64,000 bases of DNA from Lentihominibacter hominis (lineage in GTDB: Bacteria > Bacillota > Clostridia > Peptostreptococcales > Anaerovoracaceae). The stretch's first letter is position 1. Each line of letters opens with the position of its first letter. Shown in pieces: positions 16,303 through 25,639 of the stretch. Both the position numbers and the translations under genes were made by a program. A model generated the notes under the pieces. The model made no database searches, was not told the origin of the DNA, and was given only the letters and a program-made list of their open reading frames with translations. The stretch is taken from NCBI RefSeq assembly GCF_014385065.1, contig NZ_JACRTA010000003.1, forward strand, positions 1 to 64,000. Direction: 5' to 3'.

Positions 16303-16809
16303 ATGAGAGTTATAAGTAAGCAGAGAAACAGTAAAATGTGTATAATGTGTGGGCTAGATAATGAATATGGAGTAAAGGCACCGTTTTATAATATGGAGGA
16401 TGGAAGTGTCATGACTTTGTTTCGGTACAGATATCAGCATCAAAGTTATCCGGGTCGTGTTCATGGTGGACTTATAACAGCTATGATTGATGAACTGGGA
16501 CTAAGAGCGTTGTGGGCAAAAGATCTGTCAGAAGAGTCTTTTGGCGTAACATTTTCTATAGATACTAAGTACAGAAAACCTGTAGTCTATGATCAGGAGC
16601 TTATAGGAAGAGGTGTTACAGTTAGGGAAAATTCAAGAATTTTTGTTACGGAAGCATGTATAATGGATGCTGAGGGGGCAATTTTGGCGAATGGCACAGT
16701 TAAGTATTTTAAGCTTGATGTTAATAAGATTGCTGAGGATGCTGAAGCTCATGAGGAGCTTTGCTATCTTGAGGAGGATGGAGTCAAAGAGATAGTCTTT
16801 GAGAAATGA
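16303..16809 (+). CDS. PaaI-like hotdog-fold thioesterase
   Basis: A 168-residue single hotdog-domain protein, probably an acyl-CoA thioesterase. The signature VHGGLITAMIDELG is the helix-N-terminal catalytic motif of the PaaI/YigI-type family, and FSIDTKYRKPV supplies the typical central strand. The N-terminus has a CIMCG pair that may bind metal or be incidental. GGAG lies 9 nt before the ATG, and a TATAAT (16273-16278) with a poor -35 precedes it. The next gene begins 22 nt downstream. The acyl substrate is unknown. Confidence 0.85.
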   Translation: MRVISKQRNSKMCIMCGLDNEYGVKAPFYNMEDGSVMTLFRYRYQHQSYPGRVHGGLITAMIDELGLRALWAKDLSEESFGVTFSIDTKYRKPVVYDQELIGRGVTVRENSRIFVTEACIMDAEGAILANGTVKYFKLDVNKIAEDAEAHEELCYLEEDGVKEIVFEK

Positions 16810-16831
16810 TTATAATGATGAGGTGAAAACG

Positions 16832-17404
16832 ATGAAGAAGATATTATTTGTAAATGCTTGTGTACGTCCGCAGTCGAGGACTAATGTTTTAGCTAAGTAT
16901 CTGTTGGATAAACTTGATGGACAGACAGAAGAACTTGATCTCGGAAAAGAAGATATAGAGCCTCTCAATCTTGAAAGATTGGAAAAAAGAGATTTGTATA
17001 TAAGCAATAAGGACTTTTCTGATGATATGTTCAGATATGCAAAACAGTTTGTGGGAGCAGATATTGTCGTTATAGCTGCACCTTATTGGGATCTGTCGTT
17101 TCCGGCTGTTGTTAAAAGTTATATTGAAGCGGTATCGGTACAGGGCCTGACATTTCATTACACGGAGGAAGGCATACCAGAGGGATTGGGCAATGTGAAA
17201 AAGGTGATATATGTTACTACTGCCGGCGGTCCTATAGGTGAATTTAATCTTGGATTTGATTATGTGAAAGCAGTGTGCAGCGGACTGTACGGAATTGGAG
17301 ATATAGTTTGCCATAAAGCTGAGATGCTGGATATAGTTGGAGCTGATGTGGAAGGTATACTTAAGAATACTATGCAGGAGATAGATCAGGTGTACGGAGT
17401 ATGA
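16832..17404 (+). CDS. Flavodoxin-fold NAD(P)H-dependent oxidoreductase
   Basis: A 190-residue FMN-binding reductase of the AzoR/MdaB-like flavodoxin-fold group. FVNACVRPQSRTNVLAKYLL forms the first strand and phosphate-binding loop, APYWDLSFPAVVKSYIEAV is the family segment over the flavin, and YVTTAGGPIGEF lies near the isoalloxazine ring. The frame is open from 16799, but GAGGTGA (16819-16825) fits ATG 16832 and gives the expected start MKKILFVNAC. The stop overlaps the region of the next start, so it is in an operon with the thioesterase and fumarase genes. Quinones or azo compounds are possible substrates. Confidence 0.87.
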   Translation: MKKILFVNACVRPQSRTNVLAKYLLDKLDGQTEELDLGKEDIEPLNLERLEKRDLYISNKDFSDDMFRYAKQFVGADIVVIAAPYWDLSFPAVVKSYIEAVSVQGLTFHYTEEGIPEGLGNVKKVIYVTTAGGPIGEFNLGFDYVKAVCSGLYGIGDIVCHKAEMLDIVGADVEGILKNTMQEIDQVYGV

Positions 17405-17406
17405 TC

Positions 17407-18249
17407 ATGAGAGAAGTAAATGTGAAAGATATTGAAGATAAGATAGCACAGATGTGTATAGAGGCAAATCATTATCTCGGAGAAGATGTGAAGGCCTGTA
17501 TACATCAGAGGCTTTGTGAAGAAAACTGGAATATAGCCAAAGATATACTTGAAAGTATTGAGGAAAACATCACAGTATCTGAGGAAGGGATATTTCCTTT
17601 GTGTCAGGATACGGGGATGGCCTGTGTATTTTTGGAAATAGGGCAGGATGTTCACCTTGTCGGAGGAATGCTCAAAGACGCTGTAAACGAGGGAGTCAGA
17701 AGAGGGTATGAAAAAGGTTTTTTAAGAAAATCTGTGGTAGAAGATCCTTTGAGGAGAAAAAATACAGGTGATAATACACCCGCTTATATAAATACAGAAA
17801 TCGTGGATGGTGACAAAGTGAAAATCACAGTGGCTCCTAAAGGTTTCGGTTCCGAAAATATGAGCCGTATTATAATGCTTCCGCCGTCTGCGGGAGAAAA
17901 TGGTGTAAAGAATTTTGTTGTTAAAACATGTAATGATGCAGGGGCTAATCCATGTCCTCCTATAGTGGTTGGAGTCGGTATAGGCGGAACATTTGACAAA
18001 GCTGCGTTGATGGCAAAGAAGGCCTTATTAATTCCGGTGGATAAAAAGAATGATGATCCGTATTATGAAAATATGGAAAGGGAACTGCTGGAACGGATAA
18101 ATGAGTTGGGGATAGGGCCGCAGGGATTTGGCGGAAGGACAACTGCTTTGGCGGTCAAGATAATCGCAGCCCCTACCCATATTGCAGGGCTGCCTGTTGC
18201 GGTAAATATAAACTGTCATGTCAGCAGACATAAAGAGGCTGTTCTTTAG
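17407..18249 (+). CDS. Fumarate hydratase class I, alpha subunit
   Basis: Catalytic Fe-S subunit of a heterodimeric class I fumarase or L-tartrate dehydratase (FumA-N/TtdA family), 280 residues. The segments IFPLCQDTGMACVF, KTCNDAGANPCPP and GVGIGGTFDKAA carry the three cysteines expected for the 4Fe-4S cluster and the conserved substrate loop. ATG 17401 touches CGGAG (17395-17399); ATG 17407 has better spacing and is chosen. The beta subunit follows 19 nt later. Sequence alone cannot separate fumarase from tartrate dehydratase; fumarase is more likely in a fermentative core metabolism. Confidence 0.92.
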   Translation: MREVNVKDIEDKIAQMCIEANHYLGEDVKACIHQRLCEENWNIAKDILESIEENITVSEEGIFPLCQDTGMACVFLEIGQDVHLVGGMLKDAVNEGVRRGYEKGFLRKSVVEDPLRRKNTGDNTPAYINTEIVDGDKVKITVAPKGFGSENMSRIIMLPPSAGENGVKNFVVKTCNDAGANPCPPIVVGVGIGGTFDKAALMAKKALLIPVDKKNDDPYYENMERELLERINELGIGPQGFGGRTTALAVKIIAAPTHIAGLPVAVNINCHVSRHKEAVL

Positions 18250-18268
18250 CAGGCGGGAGGTGGATATT

Positions 18269-18829
18269 ATGGAATATAAGTTGATGGAACCTTTTTGTAA
18301 GGAAAAAATCAAGGATTTCAGAGCAGGTGATAAAATCCTTGTCACAGGAACGATTTATACTGCTCGTGATGCGGCGCATAAAAGAATGACAGAGCTTCTT
18401 GATAAGGGTGAGCCTTTACCTTTTGATATGATAGATTCTATTATATATTATGTGGGGCCTACTCCGGCAAAGCCGGGATATGTGATTGGTTCGGCAGGAC
18501 CTACTACAAGTTACAGAATGGATGCGTATGCCCCGAAATTTTTGGATTTGGGGCAGCTTGCCATGATAGGAAAAGGACAAAGATCACAGGAAGTGATGGA
18601 AGCGGTGGTTGCAAATAAAGCAGTATATCTGGCTGCAATAGGAGGGGCTGCAGCACTGATGGCAAAGCAGATAAAAGATGCTGAGGTGATTGCTTTTGAT
18701 GATCTGGGGGCAGAGGCAATAAGAAGGCTTTATGTGGAGGATATGCCCCTTACTGTTGTTCTGGACAGTGTGGGGGGAAATCTATATGAGCAGGGCAGGG
18801 AAGAGTATTTGAAATTCATAGGTAAATAG
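18269..18829 (+). CDS. Fumarate hydratase class I, beta subunit
   Basis: Second subunit of the class I hydro-lyase, 186 residues, matching the FumA C-terminal/TtdB domain: VTGTIYTARDAAHKRM, YYVGPTPAKPGYVIGSAGPT and the conserved C-terminal glycine-rich region VYLAAIGGAAALMAKQI. The frame is open from 18218 inside the alpha gene, but GGGAGGTGG (18255-18263) and ATG 18269 define the real start. Together with the alpha subunit it would interconvert fumarate and malate. Confidence 0.92.
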   Translation: MEYKLMEPFCKEKIKDFRAGDKILVTGTIYTARDAAHKRMTELLDKGEPLPFDMIDSIIYYVGPTPAKPGYVIGSAGPTTSYRMDAYAPKFLDLGQLAMIGKGQRSQEVMEAVVANKAVYLAAIGGAAALMAKQIKDAEVIAFDDLGAEAIRRLYVEDMPLTVVLDSVGGNLYEQGREEYLKFIGK

Positions 18830-18869
18830 TGTATTATTAATTGAAAAACTTTGAAAGGAATTTATAAAT

Positions 18870-20138
18870 ATGGGAATAGGAACTAAATGTGTACAGGATG
18901 GATACAGACCGGGGAACGGTGAACCAAGACAGATACCGATTGTACAGAGTACAACTTTTAAATACGACACAAGTCAGGATATGGGGAAACTATTTGATCT
19001 TGAAGCATCGGGATATTTTTATACGAGGCTTCAAAATCCAACTAACGATCATGTTGCGGCTAAAATTGCTTCTCTTGAAGGGGGAAGCGCGGCGATGCTG
19101 ACCTCGTCAGGGCAGGCTGCCAATTTCTATGCTGTGTTTAATATAGCTTCATGTGGAGACCATATTGTGGCCTCCTCAGCTATATATGGAGGGACGTTTA
19201 ATTTATTTGCGGTAACCATGAAGAGAATGGGGATCGAATTTACTTTTGTTTCTCCTCATGCCACTGAGGAAGAACTGGAGGCTGCATTCAGGCCGAATAC
19301 AAAGGCTGTGTTTGGAGAAACCGTTGCAAATCCTGCATTGGTAGTACTTGACATTGAAAAATTTGCAAATGCTGCTCATAAACATGGAGTGCCTCTTATA
19401 ATAGATAATACGTTTGCTACACCGGTGCATTGCAGGCCTTTTGAGTTCGGAGCTGATATAGTGACACATTCAACTACTAAATATATGGACGGACATGGAG
19501 CCGGTGTAGGAGGGTGTATAGTGGATTCCGGTAAATTCGACTGGACTGAATATCCTGAAAAGTTTGCCGGGCTATGTGAACCTGATGATAGTTATCATGG
19601 CGTTACATATACCGAAAGATTTGGCCTTGAGGGAGCGTTCATAACTAAAGCGACGGTACAGCTTATGAGAGATTTAGGGTCTATTCAGTCGCCTCAGAAT
19701 GCTTTTCTGCTTAATATGGGGCTTGAGAGTCTGCATGTTAGGATGAAACGACATGCAGAAAATGGTCTTGCTGTAGCTAAATACCTCAATAGCCATGAGA
19801 AAATTTCATGGGTGAAATATTGCGGTCTTGAGGGTGACACAGATTATGAGCTTGCACAGAAGTATCTGCCTAATGGTTCATGCGGTGTGGTAAGTTTCGG
19901 AGTAAAGGGAGGCAGAAAGGCTGCCGAGGATTTTATGCAGAAATTAAAAGTTGCTGCTATAGAAACTCATGTAGCTGATGCGAGAACTTGCTGTCTGCAT
20001 CCTGCAAGTTCGACTCACAGGCAAATGAGCGATGAAGAACTTGCTGCAGCGGGTGTGAGTCCTGATCTTGTGAGATTTTCATGCGGACTGGAAGACGCTG
20101 AAGATTTGATTGCAGATATTGAGCAGGCTTTAAAATAG
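18870..20138 (+). CDS. metY: O-acetylhomoserine sulfhydrylase (PLP-dependent)
   Basis: A 422-residue Cys/Met-metabolism PLP enzyme that makes homocysteine from O-acetylhomoserine and sulfide. PVQ-type N-terminus ([12 protein letters not shown]), [22 protein letters not shown], and the PLP lysine in [15 protein letters not shown] are all present, as is the C-terminal [12 protein letters not shown]. The long family form (over 420 residues) and the metA gene directly downstream favour MetY over cystathionine gamma-synthase or methionine gamma-lyase. Only 40 nt separate it from the fumarase gene, so no SAM riboswitch is present in front. Confidence 0.93.
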   Translation: MGIGTKCVQDGYRPGNGEPRQIPIVQSTTFKYDTSQDMGKLFDLEASGYFYTRLQNPTNDHVAAKIASLEGGSAAMLTSSGQAANFYAVFNIASCGDHIVASSAIYGGTFNLFAVTMKRMGIEFTFVSPHATEEELEAAFRPNTKAVFGETVANPALVVLDIEKFANAAHKHGVPLIIDNTFATPVHCRPFEFGADIVTHSTTKYMDGHGAGVGGCIVDSGKFDWTEYPEKFAGLCEPDDSYHGVTYTERFGLEGAFITKATVQLMRDLGSIQSPQNAFLLNMGLESLHVRMKRHAENGLAVAKYLNSHEKISWVKYCGLEGDTDYELAQKYLPNGSCGVVSFGVKGGRKAAEDFMQKLKVAAIETHVADARTCCLHPASSTHRQMSDEELAAAGVSPDLVRFSCGLEDAEDLIADIEQALK

Positions 20139-20205
20139 CGATTTTGTAAAGATTAGCAAATGGCTGTATTTAGTGGCCAAATAGATGAAAGGGAGATTGA
20201 ACTCG

Positions 20206-21138
20206 ATGCCATTGATTATACCTAATGGGCTTCCGGCGGCGGAAGCTTTGCAGAGTGAGAATATATTTACCATGAACAGGGGTCGGGCCGTTACTCAGGA
20301 TATAAGACCCCTTAAGATAGTTATAGTTAATCTTATGCCAACTAAAATAGCAACTGAAACGCAGCTTGCGAGGGTTTTATCCAACAGCCCTCTTCAGGTT
20401 GAAATGACATTGATCACGATGGATTCTCATGAGTCTACACATATATCTCAGGAACATATGGATTCGTTCTATAAAACAATAGATGAGATCAAAGAAGATT
20501 ATTTTGATGGGATGATCCTTACGGGGGCGCCTGTGGAACAAATGCCTTATGAAGATGTTGATTACTGGAGAGAGCTTTGTGAAATTTTTGAATTTGCCAA
20601 AACACATGTGTACAGTAATATGTTCATATGCTGGGGAGCTCAGGCCAGCCTTTATTATCATTATGGCATAGGCAAACATTTGCTGGACAGTAAAGTTTTC
20701 GGGATATTCGAACATAGGGTAATAAGGCCTCATAATCCTCTTGTGCGTGGGTTTGATGAGACTTTTTATGCACCTCATTCAAGACATACGGAAGTTTTGC
20801 GTGAAGATATAGAAAAGCATGAAGAACTTCGTATTCTGGCGGATTCTGAAGAAGTAGGGCCCCATATCATATCTACAGAGAACGGCAGGCAGATTTTCGT
20901 ACTGGGGCATCAGGAATATGATAAGGAGACTTTAGCGGGAGAATATTTCAGGGATATCAATAAGGGGCTTCAAATAGATGTTCCTAAGAATTATTTTAAA
21001 AATGATGATCCTAAAAATGAGATCTTGTTCAGATGGAGAAGTCATGCCAGCCTTCTTTTTTCCAACTGGCTTAATTATTATGTTTATCAGGATACGCCAT
21101 ATGATCTTGAAGAACTGTGTAGTAAGAGAGAAGATTGA
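20206..21138 (+). CDS. metA: Homoserine O-acetyltransferase (MetA type)
   Basis: Activates homoserine for methionine synthesis, 310 residues, class I glutamine amidotransferase-like fold. Cys142 in FICWGAQASLYYHYG is the acyl-accepting nucleophile, and HSRHTEV supplies the conserved His. In GAPVEQMPYED, residue 111 is Glu; in the MetA family Glu111 goes with acetyl-CoA use while Gly111 (E. coli) goes with succinyl-CoA. With start ATG 20206 (AAAGGGAG 10 nt before) Cys142 and Glu111 fall exactly on the E. coli numbering, which supports this start over ATG 20185. It follows metY. Confidence 0.93.
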   Translation: MPLIIPNGLPAAEALQSENIFTMNRGRAVTQDIRPLKIVIVNLMPTKIATETQLARVLSNSPLQVEMTLITMDSHESTHISQEHMDSFYKTIDEIKEDYFDGMILTGAPVEQMPYEDVDYWRELCEIFEFAKTHVYSNMFICWGAQASLYYHYGIGKHLLDSKVFGIFEHRVIRPHNPLVRGFDETFYAPHSRHTEVLREDIEKHEELRILADSEEVGPHIISTENGRQIFVLGHQEYDKETLAGEYFRDINKGLQIDVPKNYFKNDDPKNEILFRWRSHASLLFSNWLNYYVYQDTPYDLEELCSKRED

Positions 21139-21178
21139 TTTTGGCCTGAATATGGAGAGCGAAACGGAGGTGTAAGGG

Positions 21179-22675
21179 ATGGGAAAAGTAATGTTTTCAA
21201 ATATGGATGATTTGATGAAACATCCGGTTTTTAATCATTTCGGCAAACTGTGCCAGATACCTCACGGCACAAAGAATGAGAAAGCTATAAGTGATTATCT
21301 TAAGGAGTGGGCAGAGAGTCGGAAACTGGAGTGTGTGCAGGACGAAAATCTGAATATCATTATATACAAACAGGCTTCGCCAGGTTATGAAGGATTGCCT
21401 TCTGTTATCTTACAGGCTCATATGGACATGGTATGTGAAAAAGCATCTGATTGTGATCATGATTTTGAAAAGGACCCTATTAAACTTTATTTAGATGATG
21501 ATATTCTTTCCAGCAGGGGGAGAACAAGTATTGGGGCAGATGATGGAATTGGTGTATCTTTGGCGTTGGCTGTTCTTGAAGATAAAATGCTGAAACATCC
21601 AAAACTGGAGGTATTGTTTACTGTCCAGGAGGAGTCTACGTTTAAAGGGATAGAGACTGTAGAGGCGAAATGGTTTAATGCAGATTATCTTATCAATCTT
21701 GATTATTTTGTCGATAATCAAGTGCTTGTGAGCGGATGCGGAGGAATAGGTGTAAAGATAAAACTTCCTATTTCATATGAGCTTACGGATTATGAGATGA
21801 TGGCATATGAGGTGAAGATTGAGAATCTTACGGGAGGGCATTCCGGGGGCGACATACATAAAGCCAGAGGAAATGCCAATGAGCTGTTTTGGAGAACTTT
21901 AAGTTTGTATGAAAAGGATCTGGATGCCGAGCTTGTGTCTATTGAAGGAGGGACTTCACGTGTAGCCATACCAAGAGAGACAAAAGGGGTTATATTGATT
22001 GATGAAGAACAGGCCGGGCAGCTTGAGGAATTGACGTTTAGACTTCAAAATGAATTTCGTTCGGAATATCAGGTTACGGCACCGGAGTTGAATGTAAAGA
22101 TCCGGCCTTTAGGTCCGTATAAGGGAAAATATATGTATCATCCGAGTTTAAGGAAGCTTTTAAAGTTGGTATATCTGGTACCTAACGGTATTATGGAGAT
22201 GAATGGGGCACTTGATATGAAGGGGCTCGTGGAAAGTTCCATCAATCAGGGAGTGATGCGTGCAGGTGATAATTTCTTTGTTTTGGTAGGAGAAATAAGA
22301 TATTCGCATATTTCTTCCAGAAATTTTATCATTGAAAAAATTATGGCTCTGTCTGAGTTGTTGGAGGCTAAAGTTGAACTGTTTGCCCCATATCCTGCAT
22401 GGAAATACAGAAGGAGATCGGATCTGAGGCAGCTTGCTGTGCGTACTTATCGGGAACTTTTCCATGAGAAACTTAAACCGGTAGCTGTACATGCAGGTAT
22501 AGAATGCGGATGTTTGCTGGAAAAATTGCCTCATCTTGATGCTATTTCAATAGGGGCTAACTGCTGGTATTTCCATTCAGTAAATGAGTGTGTGAGTGTT
22601 TCATCTGTAAATAAGGTATGGATTTTCTTGAAACAGATACTTGAAAATTTGGATAGGGAGTTTGAAGAAGAATAA
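21179..22675 (+). CDS. pepD: Aminoacyl-histidine dipeptidase (M20 family)
   Basis: A 498-residue cytoplasmic dinuclear zinc peptidase of the PepD/carnosinase group that cleaves X-His and other dipeptides. QAHMDMV gives the first zinc His and Asp, SIGADDGIG the bridging Asp, VQEESTFKG the catalytic Glu and ligand Glu, and NLDYF plus a late HAGIECG the remaining ligands. A lid domain with GGHSGGDIHKARGNAN lies in the middle. GGAGGTG (21166-21172) precedes ATG 21179. It ends at a terminator shared with the convergent racemase-like gene. Confidence 0.94.
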   Translation: MGKVMFSNMDDLMKHPVFNHFGKLCQIPHGTKNEKAISDYLKEWAESRKLECVQDENLNIIIYKQASPGYEGLPSVILQAHMDMVCEKASDCDHDFEKDPIKLYLDDDILSSRGRTSIGADDGIGVSLALAVLEDKMLKHPKLEVLFTVQEESTFKGIETVEAKWFNADYLINLDYFVDNQVLVSGCGGIGVKIKLPISYELTDYEMMAYEVKIENLTGGHSGGDIHKARGNANELFWRTLSLYEKDLDAELVSIEGGTSRVAIPRETKGVILIDEEQAGQLEELTFRLQNEFRSEYQVTAPELNVKIRPLGPYKGKYMYHPSLRKLLKLVYLVPNGIMEMNGALDMKGLVESSINQGVMRAGDNFFVLVGEIRYSHISSRNFIIEKIMALSELLEAKVELFAPYPAWKYRRRSDLRQLAVRTYRELFHEKLKPVAVHAGIECGCLLEKLPHLDAISIGANCWYFHSVNECVSVSSVNKVWIFLKQILENLDREFEEE

Positions 22676-22705
22676 AAACAGTGCGGTTTTATCCGCACTG
22701 TTTTT
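22675..22705. terminator. Bidirectional terminator between pepD and the racemase-like fusion
   Basis: A 12-bp perfect stem (AAAACAGTGCGG / CCGCACTGTTTT) with a 6-nt loop and T-tract starts at the last base of the pepD stop codon. Confidence 0.88.
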
Positions 22706-22721
22706 ATATAAGGTGTTTTAT

Positions 22722-25421
22722 CTATGAAAGACAAATTTGCTGATATAATTTTTCAAGACCTCCGGAAAGTTCGCTGTGCCAGTTTTTCATTCGGTCTTTT
22801 TGAGCAAACACATCGGAATACATTGTCAGTGTTCCGATCATAGCTGCATCATGAAAACTGATATTGAGAAGTTTGTGAAATTCATTTTCTTTTATTCCGC
22901 CGCGTGCAAGAATTTCAGCAGGACCTGCCTGAACATATCCTCCAAAAGCATCTTCAACAAGTCCAAACATAGGGCCATTGATATAATGATCATCCATAGC
23001 GAGATTTATTTGCTCTGCTGTATCCTGCAGTTTTGAAAATTTGCGGAGGGCTTTGCAAAGTCCTGTTTTCATTTTTTTTGTATATTCGATTTGAAAACAG
23101 CCTCCTGCTAAAGCAAAACCTCTTACAAATTTAAGCATGAACATAATCATGAAAACTCCCGGGTATATACGTTTCTCTTTGAGAAGAAATGATATGTTTT
23201 CAGGGGAAAGAAGCCATTTTTCTGTTTCCTCTCCTCCACTTACTGTGATTAGATATGGTTTTCCTTCATGTTCTTCCAATAAGAGAGGGACCCTTTTTTT
23301 ACTGCTGTTTATACCCCAGAAGAAATATGAACCATGGTGCCGTACAGTACTTTTTTCCTGCGGGTTCTGAATCATGTGTTCCAAAGCGGTTTTCGTCCAG
23401 CAGCCTGTTTCTCCGTCGAGTTGTGCTGCAACTTCCCGGCGCACTTTATCGTTGAACAGTATTTTCCATGTGAGTGAAGTCTCTTTTTGGATATCTTTTA
23501 TTATTAAATCTGTGACGATATCCTCCATCTGCAGATAAATAAAATCAGGCGAGGTTTTCCCGTCTATGAACCCTTTCTGGATACGGTGATTAAGAAGAGA
23601 AGCCTGCTTAGCATAAGAATCTTGCTTTATGATATAGGGGTCAAGATAATCATTTTTTAAAACTGATAAAAATACATCTAAAACAGGCTCTTTAAGGAAT
23701 GCTCTGGTTTCATCTTTCATTAATGCATCTATAACTTTTTCTACCATCTCTTTTGTATACGAAGGTGTATCATATACAACCATGTTTGAGTATCTGTTGT
23801 CGAATATAGGAAGGCGGAAAACCTCCATGTCATTATCTGTTTTCGGAGTAACTGTACTGTAGCATTCGAGTCCTCTTGGGTATGTAGCAGAAGACATGTC
23901 GACACCTCCGCATGAAAGCATAGGTACGATCGTACTGCTACGACCGCTTCGCTGAAGATAACGATAGTAAATCAAGTTACTTTGTATTTGATTTGAATCG
24001 AAATCCACGCCGTGGTGAAGGGCTGTGTATACCAGACAGTCCGGCGTAGTGAAATAATCTTTTACTTCTTCGGCGATTTCTGCTCCGAAAAGTGGTAATG
24101 TGTGTTCATAGGCTGACTGGGCCATATCTTCTTTTGGTTCCAGCGCTTCGGTTCCAGCCACATCCAGAGATGCCAAATATTGTTCCAGAGATTTGTTTCC
24201 GTAATCATCCAGAAGCTCGTTTAATTTAGGAAGTTCTCTTCTTATATGGTATAAGACGAAGGCAGGGAATTCTATTGCATGCTCGGACCAGTTGGTATAT
24301 CTTTTAGGCATGCGTTCTCCAGTATGTAGTATTCGCCTGAAGTTGTTGAATTCCAGAGTTTCTCTTGAGTCCGCAAAGTTATTGTCAGGTTCACCGAGAA
24401 GTGTGACTTCATCTTCTATGTGGGCATCTTTTACCCCGGTAATATCAATCAGAACACGATCCATTTGTGTAGATGTGAAAACTCGTACTTTTTTGTCACG
24501 TATCATAGCATAACCGTCTTTTTCCATAAAAAGATAACATACATCCCACCATCCTATGGAAAGATCAGCCACGCGTTGACAGCTTTCAGTAAGATCCAGA
24601 CGTCCAAGGCACTGACGGACTTCACGGTCAACGTTGTATATTGCTTCTACTCGTGTTTTTATCTTCATGATAGGTTTTATTTCAAAGCTTTGGCGGCGCT
24701 GACCGTTCTCTTTTATAACGGTGGATTTCAGTTTATAAAACATCGTCATTCCGGGTCGAACCATATCGAAGTATGCTTGTGGATATTTGAACAGGCATTC
24801 CGATCCTGCTGCGTGAACGAGAATGGATTTTCTCTGTTTTTGAGGTATTTCTTCGACAACTGTCTTGAAATCTTCTATTTGACTTGTTATTCTGTCTTGT
24901 TCGTCATCAGAATAGCTACTATAGATCTGTGTATATATTCCATCAATTTTTATATTTTTTATCTGGCGCATTTGTGCATAGATTTCTTTGAATTCATCCA
25001 TGTCAATTCCATCACATTCTTCATCAGTATCTACTCTGAGATGAACGCTACAACGTTTTCCTGATTTTTTTGCAAATTTGCTCAGTTCTTGAGCGCCTTC
25101 CAGATCGTATATTGTTACAGTGATATTATTCTCCATGATCAGAGGAAGTTCTTTTTCGTAAAACTCCGAGAGAAGAAGGAGGGGCACTTTAATGTTTTCT
25201 TTTCTCAGAGCGAGGCATTCCTCGACAGTCTCAAGGCAAAACATGGCAATATTTTTGGTCTGCATGAGCCGTTTTGCTATGGTAACTGCTCCATGACCAA
25301 AGGCATCATGTTTAAGAACAGGAGCAATTTTTACATTGGATCCTATTTCATCGCGAATAGCTTGTATATTTTCATCTAAAGAATTTAAATTGATTTCCGC
25401 CCATGCGGGGTAGAATTTCAT
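22722..25421 (-). CDS. Alanine racemase-like domain fused to an unrecognised ~520-residue domain
   Basis: An 899-residue two-part protein. Residues 1-225 resemble the PLP TIM barrel of alanine racemase: WAEINLNSLDENI and VLKHDAFGHGA place a Schiff-base Lys37, and MVRPGMTMFY matches the family's MxRPGIxLY. Residues about 240-375 resemble the racemase C-terminal beta domain: QMDRVLIDI keeps the MD motif, but the place of the catalytic Tyr (SYGxTY) reads RQCLGRLD, so racemase activity is doubtful. From about residue 380 to the end I recognise no family; it has striking segments VYTALHHGVDF, MLSCGGVDMSSATYPRG and FALAGGCFQIEY, and no signal peptide. GAAGG lies 8 nt before ATG 25421; the longer frame to 25475 lacks a site. 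Confidence 0.85.
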   Translation of the reverse strand: MKFYPAWAEINLNSLDENIQAIRDEIGSNVKIAPVLKHDAFGHGAVTIAKRLMQTKNIAMFCLETVEECLALRKENIKVPLLLLSEFYEKELPLIMENNITVTIYDLEGAQELSKFAKKSGKRCSVHLRVDTDEECDGIDMDEFKEIYAQMRQIKNIKIDGIYTQIYSSYSDDEQDRITSQIEDFKTVVEEIPQKQRKSILVHAAGSECLFKYPQAYFDMVRPGMTMFYKLKSTVIKENGQRRQSFEIKPIMKIKTRVEAIYNVDREVRQCLGRLDLTESCQRVADLSIGWWDVCYLFMEKDGYAMIRDKKVRVFTSTQMDRVLIDITGVKDAHIEDEVTLLGEPDNNFADSRETLEFNNFRRILHTGERMPKRYTNWSEHAIEFPAFVLYHIRRELPKLNELLDDYGNKSLEQYLASLDVAGTEALEPKEDMAQSAYEHTLPLFGAEIAEEVKDYFTTPDCLVYTALHHGVDFDSNQIQSNLIYYRYLQRSGRSSTIVPMLSCGGVDMSSATYPRGLECYSTVTPKTDNDMEVFRLPIFDNRYSNMVVYDTPSYTKEMVEKVIDALMKDETRAFLKEPVLDVFLSVLKNDYLDPYIIKQDSYAKQASLLNHRIQKGFIDGKTSPDFIYLQMEDIVTDLIIKDIQKETSLTWKILFNDKVRREVAAQLDGETGCWTKTALEHMIQNPQEKSTVRHHGSYFFWGINSSKKRVPLLLEEHEGKPYLITVSGGEETEKWLLSPENISFLLKEKRIYPGVFMIMFMLKFVRGFALAGGCFQIEYTKKMKTGLCKALRKFSKLQDTAEQINLAMDDHYINGPMFGLVEDAFGGYVQAGPAEILARGGIKENEFHKLLNISFHDAAMIGTLTMYSDVFAQKDRMKNWHSELSGGLEKLYQQICLS

Positions 25422-25457
25422 AAAAGAAACCTTCTTTCTGTAATAGTATTTGATGGG

Positions 25458-25486
25458 ATTATAGTTTTTTTTCAATGGGATTTCTA
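25458..25486 (-). promoter_or_regulatory. Promoter of the racemase-like fusion gene
   Basis: On the minus strand TAGAAA (25486-25481) and TATAAT (25463-25458) are separated by 17 nt, about 37 nt before the chosen start. Confidence 0.5.
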
Positions 25487-25578
25487 CCCTTTATTTGTTA
25501 TTTTAATATTGCTTTAATGCGAAACGGACAATTATAATAAGATTTTAACAGAAGAGAAGATGAGGGGTGTTTAAATTG

Positions 25579-25607
25579 TTTCAAAAGCTTCTGATATGAT
25601 GTATAAT
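25579..25607 (+). promoter_or_regulatory. Promoter of fbp
   Basis: TTTCAA (25579-25584) and a perfect TATAAT (25602-25607) are 17 nt apart, about 33 nt before the fbp start codon. Confidence 0.5.
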
Positions 25608-25639
25608 ATCTTTATTGAATTAAATAAGGAGGATTCATC

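Noticed and set aside
18830..18870. SAM riboswitch before metY
   Set aside because: Only 40 nt separate the genes, too short for any known SAM riboswitch, and no terminator hairpin is present.
24420..25064. 214-codon plus-strand frame opposite the racemase-like gene
   Set aside because: Shadow of a convincing coding frame on the other strand; composition is Phe/Tyr/Cys rich and matches nothing.
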